Source of the DNA: Dermacentor variabilis
Taxonomy: Eukaryota; Arthropoda; Arachnida; Ixodida; Ixodidae
Direction of reading: 5' to 3'
DNA: 64,000 bases
NCBI RefSeq assembly: GCF_050947875.1
Contig: NC_134570.1
Location: forward strand, 230,501,265-230,565,264
Part shown: piece by piece, positions 22,861 through 32,385 of the stretch
Numbering within the stretch: the stretch's first letter is position 1
How the letters are laid out: every line of letters starts with the position of its first letter
Notes under the pieces: model-generated
The model's input: only the letters and a program-made list of their open reading frames with translations
What the model was told of the DNA's origin: nothing
The model's database searches: none
Program-made: the position numbers and the translations under genes

Positions 22861-24497
22861 TGCACCGATAGGCTTATGCTCGGTTTAGTTCCCTTGATTA
22901 ACACCGTAAAGCATCTGTTTCTGACTTGCTAAAAAAAATTTGAGGACGCTTAAGCTTCACCATAAGAGCGGAACACAAAAGCATTCAAAGATCCCTGACT
23001 GCTTCTCACGCTTCCCAGCAACTGCACCTTACATAACCATAATGTTTTCCTGGAAACGCTGGTGATGAATGCTATGCACGAAGGAGAGCTTTGCGGTTCT
23101 TTTTTTGTTTGTTTGTTTCCCCCCCCACGGCAGGTGCCACCACTGCCGCGGATGCGCAGAGGCGAGACCCATCTGGATGGAGTTGCAAATGCCAGCTGGA
23201 AAGGGGGTTTATGTTTGAGTTTCCGTGTAACAGAATTATGATTCCTCATATATTCAAATTACAATCTGACGCTATCATGTCCGTAGGTTGTACTTTACAA
23301 ATTTTCTTATGTATTCTACTTCGAGAGATTCCATTAGTGTAGTAGTGCCTATGCACCATGCGAAGGGCCTGCGTGGATTGGCAGGAGAGGTTCCGGATGA
23401 TTTTTCTCATATAGACACCACTGCCGGCGCAGACACCAGATTTTGCAACACAGGGCCCTTAATGCTATTGCGTTAAAATTGGAGATATCAACAGCGAACT
23501 GTCTGGTACAGCAGATAAGAAAATTCTTATCTGTGCACAGTAGTCGAGACTGGTTCTGCTGTACAAGAAAACAACACTGTTGTGTAAACAATTGCTTTGG
23601 TGTGTGTGCGTGTGTTTTATGTAACTGTAGCTTTCTTTTATTGCCATTGTCATTCCATTAGCTTGTTCTATGTGGTTACTGTATACTGATCTACAATACA
23701 CTTATGCAAACAATTATTTTATGTTGTTTTGTTGTCCTTTTTTATGGACCTGTTCTTTTCCATTTTATTTTGCTGGTCTGTTTTATTTTCGTGCTGTCTG
23801 CTTGCTGCTGAATCGATTTGAAGTTAATTACTGTTCCAAGATTCTGTTGTTCTTTTTAAATATTATTTGTTTCTGCTGGATACCTAATGTATAAAAATAG
23901 TGTCCTTCTGAAGAAGTATGCTGAGCATGCAGATGTGGCATACTGCCCACTGTCTAACACGGTACTCATACTGTCTCTGCCCCACGTACCACCTTATCTC
24001 CCATCTGGTTCAGGTGTTCTTGCAGGTCTTTCTCCCAGGATCAGGAAGCAGTTTTCAATCCAGTGATGCACAATGCAACTCAGGTGTCGCTCTCCCAACC
24101 AGTAACTGAGCTGAATGTTCCGTGGCATCTCACTGACAGTCAACACACGCAGCGCAGCAAGTAGGCTCCATGAAAACCTGTTGTTACAGGTAGTAACACC
24201 TGTAATTTACATGATAGTGTCATGTCTCCACACACCTGCAAGAGCAAAGGGTAATGCTGCACAACATTCATTCTTGGGTGCCTGTTTGTGCATCTGGGCA
24301 AGAGCAAGGGCCTAACCTGGAGACATTTAGGCTTTTGCAGTGCAGCAGGCGAGGACGGAGACAGACAAAGGTGTTATATGTGCATTCAGCGTCTGCATAT
24401 ACAGTGCCTGTGTGTCTATTGCTGTGCCTTGATCCTCGTATGCTGCGCTGCAAAAGCCAACAGTGAAGCAACTCAGCCTGCTCAAGCTACTTCTGAC
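22861..24497. other. Non-genic stretch with a small palindrome
   Basis: No gene recognised. A 10-bp stem with a 2-base loop (CAGATAAGAA/TTCTTATCTG) lies at about 23514-23535, inside a wider GTACAGCAG/CTGCTGTAC inverted pair. A repeat motif ACACAGGGCCCTTAATGCTA near 23449 recurs near 50924. Confidence 0.45.
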
Positions 24498-24584
24498 CTG
24501 GAGGATCTCCCGCCTGTAGTGGTCGAGCACCTTGGGCCTGAGACCATTGTTGGCCACGCTCTGCATGCACACCAATCGCAGCAC
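24498..24584 (-). CDS. VPS33A internal exon (fourth of those seen)
   Basis: VPS33A is a Sec1/Munc18-family protein that binds SNAREs in the HOPS and CORVET tethering complexes on endosomes and lysosomes. This 87-bp minus-strand exon has an acceptor (CCTTGCAG) right of 24584 and a donor (CAG/GTCAGA) left of 24498. It encodes 29 residues in phase 0: [15 protein letters not shown] then [14 protein letters not shown], characteristic of the Sec1 domain 3 region of VPS33A. The previous exon, at 36173-36252, ends in phase 0 and the two join to give IVK-VLRLVC. The next exon was not found to the left. The 11.6-kb intron upstream holds the CR1-type LINE, an RTE fragment and the Tigger/Penelope complex. 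Confidence 0.92.
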
Positions 24585-25816
24585 CTGCAAGGCACCCACA
24601 TCCAAGTACCAGCCTCAGTTCTGTCCTGCAGCCCCATAATCTTATAAATTTCACTTAAAATACTTAGGGTTTAAAGTCCCACAGGAACACAGCGGCCGTG
24701 GGAGACGGCACAGTGAAAGGCTCCGGATCGATTGTGAACACCCGGAGTCCTTCGACATGTACCCAAAGCTTGGTATAAGAGCATTTTGCATTCTGTTCGC
24801 ATTGAAATTTGTCCACAGTGGCAGAGAGTCAAACCTTCATCCATAGATCTGTTTGATTTTCTTGCACCATCTGAACCAGTTCTTGAGGCACTGCAGCCTG
24901 CCATTCATTTTGGCAGTGGAGCAGTGGTGCTCTCTTAAACTCTCCTTTTGTTTCAAAAGGTGCAAGAAAGGTGAGCGGCTGGTTCACAATTGTTCTGCGG
25001 CCTTTGTACAGACAGTGTCGACTTGGTGCAAGCGTCCAGGTGTGAACCAGCATTGCAGCAGATGATGCAGCACAGGCATAAGTGCCACTGAACTCCCACT
25101 TACATGCATCTGCTGTGCCTATACAACGTCGGGTTTGTTGCTTACACCTCAGAGAATGACCATACCTGTGGTTTGGTGCCTCTCAAACTTACTTGGATGG
25201 CTCACATTAGGCAACAAAACATGCCTGCACCAAGTCTGCACCTCAGCATTCATTTTGAATGTCACATAGTATCTGCAGTGCTGAAGTCAAGCTGCACAAT
25301 TTCTTAACTTCTCGTGCCCCCCTGTGAACTGGTTTACAGTGATGCAGGCAAACTGAATGAACCTCGTGTAGTATTTGGTAGTGGACCGCCATGACCACTG
25401 AGCTCCCAGGGAACCACGTAAACATGAGTTTCAAAGCCAAAGCCACCTCGAGGAGGGTAAGCAAATTTTTAGAGTGCAATATAACCTAGGTGGGAGCACG
25501 TTGTCAAAATTTTTGTGTCACTGGACTTTACAACCAGAACAGTAGTAGTCATGCTGCTGTTCTAATGCTCCAGCAGACTAGTAGCCTAAACAGACTTGGA
25601 GGCATTAGGTGCCTACATCCCTCATTTTCAGTATTGTTGTGTGCCACAGTTAGAAAATGTAATGTCATTAACATTTATTGCAGTGTAGAAGCAAACCTCA
25701 AACTCATCCCCTTTAAACTCTGTCATGCACAGGAGCTTCATTCATTGAGGAAAGTGAATATTATGGGAAAAAGAAAAGGTAAGCAAGATCACAAGAAAAC
25801 CAATGAATAAACAAAT
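24585..25816. other. VPS33A intron sequence, no other gene
   Basis: Intronic on the minus strand. Open frames show no recognisable motif. No complete repeat before the Tigger element at 25819. Confidence 0.5.
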
Positions 25817-25841
25817 TACAGTGAAACCCCGATTATATGAC

Positions 25842-25852
25842 TTACTTGGGAC
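25842..25852 (+). repeat. Target duplication, left copy (Penelope insertion)
   Basis: TTACTTGGGAC, identical to 26381-26391, bounds the inserted segment. Confidence 0.8.
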
Positions 25853-25853
25853 T

Positions 25854-25985
25854 ATGATTACAAAGAAGGCGCCAAATAAAACAACAGACGAAGGAAGGAG
25901 ACACGAGACAACCACGTAGGCGCACTAACGACTGAACAACTGAATGTTTTATTTCTTGACATAGGAATATATAGCTGCTGTCAAG
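25854..25985 (+). repeat. Left inverted arm of the Penelope fragment
   Basis: Inverted partner of 26224-26347. It is longer by a few bases around ACGACTGAACAACTGAATG. Confidence 0.85.
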
Positions 25986-26153
25986 TGCATTCCAGATTTT
26001 AATGGAACCTGTGTTTTGAACAGAGCTGATGATCAACTGACAAGAGAGATATTGGAAGCGCTTGAGATCAAGAAGCGTGGTGATGATTGTATCAGTGAAG
26101 CCTCAGTCTCTCTTTCGACAAAGGAACCGGCGTATCTTAAGAGCCACACTTAG
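25986..26153 (+). pseudogene. C-terminal fragment of a Penelope GIY-YIG protein
   Basis: 55 open codons then TAG. Residues: CIPDFNGTCVLNRADDQ, then LTREILEALEIKKRGDDC and ISEASVSLSTKEPAYL. The pattern REIxEAxxIxxxGxxCxSxxSVxLxxxExxYL is the usual end of Penelope-like proteins, downstream of the GIY-YIG endonuclease. It is 5'-truncated: the upstream protein and the GIY-YIG catalytic motif are absent, replaced by the left inverted arm. The assignment rests on recalled family pattern, not a search. Confidence 0.65.
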
Positions 26154-26223
26154 AAGTTATTCTGTATCATGGCTTCCTTGTGCGATGCAGACGACAGCCC
26201 TGTTTCTTCTTGTTGTTTTGATC

Positions 26224-26347
26224 CTTGACAGCAGCTATATATTCCTATGTCAAGAAATAAAACACTAAGTTGTTAGTGCACCTACGTGGTTGTCTCGTGT
26301 CTCCTTTCTTCGTCTGTTGTTTTATTTGGCGCCTTCTTCGTAATCAT
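26224..26347 (-). repeat. Right inverted arm of the Penelope fragment
   Basis: Reverse complement of 25854-25985 with scattered differences. It follows the coding fragment, as a 3' pseudo-LTR would. Confidence 0.85.
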
Positions 26348-26380
26348 GCATAACCAACTCGCCCACCAGCACGTGCTCAG

Positions 26381-26391
26381 TTACTTGGGAC
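26381..26391 (+). repeat. Target duplication, right copy (Penelope insertion)
   Basis: TTACTTGGGAC, identical to 25842-25852. Confidence 0.8.
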
Positions 26392-26644
26392 CACGAAAAA
26401 GCATAATAAAATCCAAACATAAATTATGCCTATAAAAATACAACTTATTTTGCGCAACGGATTTATGAGAAACTTCAATGTAAACTACTAACATACTCTG
26501 CAGGGCTTGGAAACCGAAATTACCAAAGAAGTAAATGTGATAAGAATTATTGCTGCAGTACAGGTACCAATCATGCTTTATTGAAGCAAACCTTTACGGC
26601 ACTCCAGTGCCCACTGCTGCGATTCCCGCCAGCCAGCACGAACC

Positions 26645-28188
26645 TTAAAAAAAGTCGGCAAGTTTCTTTTGGACCTTGTTTGATCCGTGAACCAAGAGCT
26701 TTCGCTCGAGTTGGGCAACATCCAAAAGGAGGCCCACTGCGGCATCGTGTGAACAGATGAAGTTCCGGATGCCGTCTATGTGCCGTAGCACCTCAGCGAA
26801 CGTGGTAGGCACAGGCACGACATCTGTGGTGTCGTCGTTGTCCTCGTCCGATGTCGCAGCGGTGTCGGCACTAGGCAAAGCCACCTCGATGGCGTCATCC
26901 AGCGACACCTCGCCGCAGATCGCAATGTTGTCGTTGGCCTCCACGTACTCGCCGAAGGTCGTGGTGAGGTTTAAACCCTCGAAATCGTCGTCAGCGAAGC
27001 CTGCATCGGCCTCGAGCAGCATCGAGGTTGTTGCGTCACCAGCAGAGGAGGCAGTCTCTCGCTTAAAGCCACAGTGCTTGAACGAGTTAGCGATTGTGCT
27101 TTGCGACACTACATTCCACGAACTGGCTATAGAATGCATGGCATCGAGCACAGTGATCTTTTCTTCCGACTCGCTGCATTCCATAGCCACCAGCCAAGGC
27201 TGCACTAACCGCTTCCGGTACCCTTCCTTGACGCACTTAATGATGCCGGCATCCAGCGGCTGCAGCCGGCTTTGCAGTTGGGCGGAAAAAAAACAATATT
27301 TATGTTCCTCAGGTTGGACGTATCGGGTGGGTGGCATAGTGCGTTGTCCACGAAAAGCAATATTTTCTTCGCCTTAGTACCCATTTTGTTATCCAGCTGT
27401 TGCAAAAAATTGCTGAAGAGGGAAGACGTAATCCACGCTTTTTTGTTGAAGTTGTAGCTGCACGGCAGCGTCTTCAAGTTCTTAAAGCACCGTGGCTTTG
27501 CAAACTTTCCAACAATGAGCACGGGTAGCCTCTCGTAACCGTCCTCGTTAGCACAGAATAGTGCCGTCACATGCTCTTTACTATGCTTGCCACCATGCCA
27601 GCTGCCACCCTTAAACGCAAGGGTCTGCTCGGGCTGCATATGGTAAAAAATACCGCTCTCATCGGCGTTGAAAACGTTGCAGGGCTTGTGTGCAGCAATC
27701 ATCTCCAGCAGCAACTCCATCCACTCGTTCACCGTCGAAACGTCCACAGAAGTGCTTTCTCCGCAGGAGCAGCTATACACAATCCTGTTTCATTTTCTAA
27801 AGCGATCCAGCCACCCGTTCGATGCCTGAAAGTAGTTGATGCCCAGACGCAATGCCACAAGGTCCGCCTTTTTTTCTTTTAGAATGGCGCCGTCAACGTT
27901 GATCGCAGAACTCCGTGCTTGATGCAGCCACTTGATGAGAACTTTTTCTAACTTCTCATGCTGTCCTTCTTTTGAAGCTTTTCGCTTGAGCCCAAACTTG
28001 TTGGCATTCTGTATCCCCGCTTTGTTTGTCAGGATCGTCCTAAGCGAAGATTCTGGTATCTTAAGGTCCCAGGCAATGCTGGCTTTCAGAGCTCCATGAT
28101 ACTTTTCCGCTTCCTCGATAACATTCAGCTTATCGCCGAGCGACAGAAAGTCCACTTTCGTTACATCGTGCGTCGCGTTGCTCCACAC
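26645..28188 (-). pseudogene. Tigger/CENP-B-like transposase, one stop and one frameshift
   Basis: Cut-and-paste transposase of the pogo/Tigger group. From 28188: a CENP-B-type N-terminal helix-turn-helix (FLSLGDKLNVIEEAEK, then SLRTILTNKAGIQ). The second DNA-binding domain follows (EKVLIKWLHQARSS, ASNGWLDRFRK), ending at an in-frame TGA at 27794-27792. Translation then continues open into the DDE_1 catalytic core: first Asp in VFNADESGIFY, second in ILLFVDNALCH. A one-base shift near 27278 then leads to the third in SRLQPLDAGIIKC. The acidic C-terminal tail ends at 26645 (KKLADFF). The whole reading is about 514 codons, typical for the family. All three acidic residues are present, so inactivation appears limited to these two lesions. 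Confidence 0.92.
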
Positions 28189-28728
28189 AACTCAAGACCT
28201 CCGCTGAATGCTAGTCACTAGGATTATGATGAAGAACACGTGCGATAAACCTAGGCCTCTCTGCGCCACCTTGTTGGGCATCTGCTGCTGGGAAACTGGA
28301 AGGAGAGAAACACTTTCCCAACGCAACGTGAGGCGGCGACGCCGAGAAGAAAGGGAGAAAGTGATTGTGGAGAAGGCGCAATTCCAGCACACCAAGCGTC
28401 GCGGGCAGTGGCTGGTGGGGGAGAAACAAACGATGAGACGAGGCAGGGAAGAAAGCTGCACCAGAGCGAACTGGTCGAGCGGTGTCAAGCGCTCCACATG
28501 CGGAGAGACGGAGCGAGGAAAGAGACCCACGGCACTTTTCTTCCGTATGCCGTTTTGTCCACGCTTCGCGAGGGTCGTCGTATAAAGCGGGTCAGGCGTA
28601 AAATTGCGTCGGATAACCGGGGTTTTTAATGCATTGCTTCTATAGGGACTTCGCTGGGACTGCGCTAAGCCGTCGTAAAACCCGGGTCATCGCGAAACCG
28701 AAGGACATATAACCGGGCTTCCACTGTA

Positions 28729-29101
28729 ACATTATTTGATAAGAATTAAGGGCAATGCATGTAACCATGATGCTGGAATGGTTTCTAGCACTTGCCATAA
28801 AACTGTAAAATAGTTACTACATTTCATCAACCAGATAGCAACATTGCAACTTGTACACAATCACAATGCTCTTGATGACCTACGTTTTCTGGTACCTTCC
28901 ACACTATTTGTCATTTAAATGTATACTATTCCCCCCATCAGTTGTCAAGCTAGTGAAAAATATTCTCAACGTAGAACATCAGGGCAAACGTACACAGTAA
29001 GTGCACTATCAAATTAGGAGCAATAAGGTTCAAAGATAACAAAGACTAAAGGCAAGAAGGAAAAACTGTTATGGCACAATGAGAACAGATAGCCCCCATG
29101 C
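28729..29101. other. VPS33A intron, nothing recognised
   Basis: Unremarkable AT-rich sequence between two insertions. Confidence 0.5.
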
Positions 29102-29114
29102 TTCAGACAGTTAA
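29102..29114 (+). repeat. Target duplication, left copy
   Basis: TTCAGACAGTTAA, identical to 29967-29979. Confidence 0.9.
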
Positions 29115-29966
29115 TCATCATCGCCATCATCATCAGCCTCTTTTTGTTTATGTCCACTGCAGGACGAAGGCCCCTCCCTGAGATCTCCAATTACCCTGCG
29201 CCAACAGATTCCAACTTGCGCCTGCAAATTTCCTAATTTCATCACCCCACCTGGGTTTCCGCAGTCCTCGACTGCACTTCCCTTTTCTTGGCAGCCATTT
29301 TGCAACTCTAACGGTCCACCAGTTATCCATCCTATGCATTACATGGCCTGTCCAGCTCCATCTTTTTCTCTTAATGTCAATTTGCATATCAGCTGTCCGT
29401 GTTTGCTCTCTGATCGACATCGCTGTCTTCCTGTTGCCCTTACGTCTAATATTTTTCGTTACATCACTCTTTTCCTGGTCCTTAACTTGTTCTCGAGCTT
29501 CTTTGTCAACCTCCAAGTTTCTGCTCCATATGTTAGAACCAGTAGAATGCAGTGATTGCACACCTTTCTTTTCAATGATAGTGGTAAGCTACCAGTCAGG
29601 ATCTGGCAACGCCTGCCATATGCGTTCCAATCCATTTTTATTCTTCTGTAAATTTCCTTCTCATGATCAAGTTCCCCTGTGAGTAATGGACTTAGGTAAA
29701 CATACTCCTTGACAGACTCTAGACGCTGACTGGCAATCCTGAACTCTTGTTCCCTTGCCAGGGTATTGAACATTATCTTTGTCCTTTTGCATATTAATCT
29801 TCAACCCTGCACTTACATTTTCTCTATTAAAGCCCTCAATCATTTGCTGTAATTCATCCCCAATGTTGCTGAACAGGACAATGCCATCTGTAAACCGAAG
29901 GTTGCTGAGATATTCGCTATTGATCCTCACTCCTAAGCCTTCCCAGTTTAATAGCTTGAATACTTA
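29115..29966 (-). mobile_element. 5'-truncated RTE-type LINE insertion
   Basis: An 852-bp minus-strand insertion between perfect 13-bp direct repeats. It ends 3' in a TGATGATGATGGCGATGATG tail, the microsatellite tail expected of RTE elements. It carries only the C-terminal third of the reverse transcriptase region. It is related to, but clearly diverged from, the copies at 18796-21838 and 51921-54680. Confidence 0.9.
29148..29930 (-). pseudogene. RTE reverse transcriptase C-terminal fragment
   Basis: Starts just before the catalytic box, here SNLRFTDGIVLFSN where FADD-like residues are expected. It continues through INMQKDKDNVQ, RLESVKEYVYLS, SLKRKVCNHCILLVLTYG, AETWRLTKK and RWSWTGHVMHRMDN to WGDEIRKFAGASWN. 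Frames change near 29770 and 29560. 5' truncation is normal for LINE insertion, and the frameshifts show later decay. Confidence 0.85.
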
Positions 29967-29979
29967 TTCAGACAGTTAA
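29967..29979 (+). repeat. Target duplication, right copy
   Basis: TTCAGACAGTTAA, identical to 29102-29114. Confidence 0.9.
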
Positions 29980-30586
29980 AACAATGTAAACTTGAATGCA
30001 ATGCAGGTACTTCATGGGAATGAAAAGACACAAGGAAGCAGCCTTTTAAGAGCAGATAAAAGATTTTGCAGCCAACAGCTGCATTTGGAGCTGTCCACAA
30101 AGATTTCAGATCTGTACCACATCACATAAAACAAGCATGCCCTCCCGTGCGTCTCTGCTTTCTACCTATTTAAGTTTCCCTCTTGTGTCCCTATGTTGCG
30201 ATTGGATGGCACTCTGCAACACATCACCTCTGCCGGATCACCACTGATTAAAGCCTGTTCTGCTTGTTTTCTAGTTTTCCTCCTCTCCACCGGATTACAC
30301 CGGCATCACCAAAGTCACCTCTAGTGCTCCAGCAGTGCAGTCATGTCATCTGCTACTGCCAGTGTTCATTCACATTGTGTTAGCATCTGTGTATTGTGGA
30401 AATGGAGGTGTGTCCCAGCACCTCTCTGCAGGCATTCACCTGTTCTGCATCAACCCTACGCGTCTCCCTTTTCACCTCCGTCAACTGTCAAGGGTGGCTT
30501 TTTACACAAACAGGTTTGTGGCGGTGGCGCTTGGCAATGCCAGCTGCGGTGCAGGCAGTGACACAATTGGTGTGATCGGCAGAGCA
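29980..30586. other. VPS33A intron, nothing recognised
   Basis: Open frames on the plus strand at 30335-30625 have no recognisable motif and run into LINE sequence. Confidence 0.45.
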
Positions 30587-30664
30587 TTATTTATTTATTT
30601 AAATATACCTTACAGGCCCATTTAAGGGCATTGGGTAAGGGGGGACACAAAGTAAGTGTTTCAA

Positions 30665-30776
30665 CAGGAGTAAACAATATAAACATCAATACAGGCTTTC
30701 ACAAGATAAGTAAAGCAGTACAGGAGTAGACAAAATAAATATCAATACATGCATTCAGAAGATAAGTAAAGCGAAG
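30665..30776 (-). repeat. Two 56-bp tandem units in the LINE 3' UTR
   Basis: Plus-strand CAGGAGTAAACAATATAAAC at 30665 and CAGGAGTAGACAAAATAAAT at 30721 open two adjacent 56-bp units. Both end AAGATAAGTAAAGC. Confidence 0.8.
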
Positions 30777-30911
30777 TTCAATAAATGTTTGTCTAGGCTA
30801 AGCTTTAGAGAGCGTAAACACAGTAATATACTCATGCTCACGAAAATATAAAAATACAAGTGTGAGAAACAGGGAGGGAAAGCAGGTCAATAACATCTTT
30901 ATACAATGTTT

Positions 30912-32381
30912 CTACAGGAAACTCAGCAATTCTTCGCGAAAAGCGTCACGATCTGTTATGCTCGCAATGTTATCAAGAAGACTGTTCCATACGGTTATGA
31001 CACGTGGCAGTGCTGATGCGTTAAATGACAGTGTATTGCCGAATATGCGCATGAAACTATGGCTATTGTTAAGGCGACATGACGTGCGCGCTGGTACTTC
31101 AAGCGGCAACACGTGAGGTCGATTACCATGGACGTATCTATGGAAAAGGCAAAGAAGACTTATCGTGCGACGAGTTTCAAATGGCTGGAGCGAAATATCT
31201 GCTTTAATCTTGGTCACGCTGCAAGTTCTGTCGTAGTTACTTGTGATGAAGCGCGATGCCCTGTTCTGAATTTTTTCTAGCATATCAACTAAATAATTTT
31301 GATGTGGTGACCATACTGATGACGCAAATTCTAACTGTGGGCGAACAAAAGTCTGATATGCTAGTTTACGAACTGTAGCAGGGGATTTACGCAAGTTCCG
31401 TCGAAGATAACCCAGAGTTTTCGAAGATTTTGCGCAGATAGCTGTTATGTGTGTACTCCAGGAAAGATGAGTTGTGAGTTCAATGCCAAGCTACTTGTAG
31501 GACAATGTCGGAGGTACGGCGGTGTTATTTAGGACGTAGGAAAAGTGAGAGTTTGAATGTTTTCGCGAGAAGGACATAACTTTACATTTGTCTGAGTTCA
31601 GGGTCATCTGCCACGTACTGCACCAGAAACTGACAAGGTTAAGGTCGTTCTGCAATACTAAATGGTCATCAGATGTTTTTATTGTACGGTATAAAATGCA
31701 ATCATCGGCGAAAAGCCTTATCTGCGATGATATGTTTTGTGGAAGGTCATTAATGAAAATTAAGAAAAGAAGAGGACCAAGGACACTGCCTTGCGGTACG
31801 CCAGATGTAACATCAGAAGTAAGCGATGAGTGGTTATTAACAACAGTGAACTGTTGCCGCAAGGAGAGAAAGTTTCGGAGCCAAGATAAAGTTAATGAAT
31901 CCAGCCGGAGCGCGGATATTTTTGAGATGAGGCGACAATGAGCGACACGATCAAATGCTTTGGAAAAATCTAAGAATACACAGTCAATCTGCTGTTTGTT
32001 ATTCATGTTGGAATGTAATTCTGTTGTAAATTCAAGCAACTGAGTTTCACAAGATAAGCCTTTTCTGAATCCATGCTGGTTAAAATAAAAAAAATCATTT
32101 GATTCTAAATGGCGGTAGATATGCGATGCTATAATATGTTCCAGTAGTTTACAGCAGATGCGTGTTAATGAGATGGGACAATAATTTCGTGGAGAGTACT
32201 TGTTATCCCCCTTGAATACAGGGATAACCTTTGCGATTTTCCAGTCCAGGGGTAGTTCGCCAGATGCTAAGGATTTTCTAAAAATATGACACAAAATTTG
32301 GCTTGAAATTGTAACGGTATTTTTTAGTATTTTTGAGTTAATATCACTCTCAACACTTGCCATGCCATCCGTTATACCCAC
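30912..32381 (-). pseudogene. CR1/Jockey-type reverse transcriptase, one stop
   Basis: A single frame over about 490 codons with one in-frame TAG near 31493-31491, in a YKYLG-like position (SYK then stop then LGIEL). Motifs: KIAKVIPVFKGD, YSPRNYCPISL, HGFRKGLSCETQLL, VFLDFSKAFDRVAH, TSGVPQGSVLGPLLF and the catalytic FADDCILY. Then NSDKCKVMSFSR, and after the stop HLSWSTHI, LRRNLRKSP and a VWSPHQNYLVDMLEKIQNR thumb/C-terminal region. All catalytic residues are intact, so this is a fairly young copy apart from 5' truncation. Confidence 0.92.
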
Positions 32382-32385
32382 TCCT

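Larger units (their letters stand above)
25853..26380 (+). mobile_element. Penelope-like element fragment with inverted arms
   Basis: Between 11-bp direct repeats. Two inverted arms (25854-25985 and 26224-26347, about 125-130 bp) share blocks such as AAGGCGCCAAATAAAACAAC and GACATAGGAATATATAGCTG. They flank a plus-strand coding fragment with the C terminus of a Penelope-type protein. A short extra tract follows (ACCAACTCGCCCACC). Penelope-like elements are known for complex pseudo-LTRs in inverted or direct arrangement and for 5' truncation. Both features fit, but no reverse transcriptase core is present here. Confidence 0.72.
25819..28726 (-). mobile_element. Tigger (pogo) DNA transposon carrying a Penelope insertion
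   Basis: Terminal inverted repeats: the left reads CAGTGAAACCCCGATTATAT. The right, on the minus strand, reads CAGTGGAAGCCCGGTTATAT. They match at most positions, and TA flanks both ends (25817-25818 and 28727-28728). It contains a minus-strand CENP-B/Tigger transposase pseudogene. A 528-bp Penelope-like insertion sits 35 bp inside the left end. Without it the element would be about 2.37 kb, a normal Tigger size. Confidence 0.9.
30587..32385 (-). mobile_element. CR1/Jockey-type LINE, 5'-truncated
   Basis: Minus strand, with reverse transcriptase and 3' UTR. The 3' end is an AAATAAATAAATAA-type tail (plus-strand TTATTTATTTATTT at 30587). It lacks the endonuclease half: recognisable protein begins near 32381. 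No target duplication was found, which is common in CR1-group elements. Confidence 0.88.

Noticed and set aside
1..24497. Downstream VPS33A exon (residues after REILQ)
   Set aside because: No minus-strand segment with suitable residues and splice sites was seen by eye. A transcript alignment would settle this.
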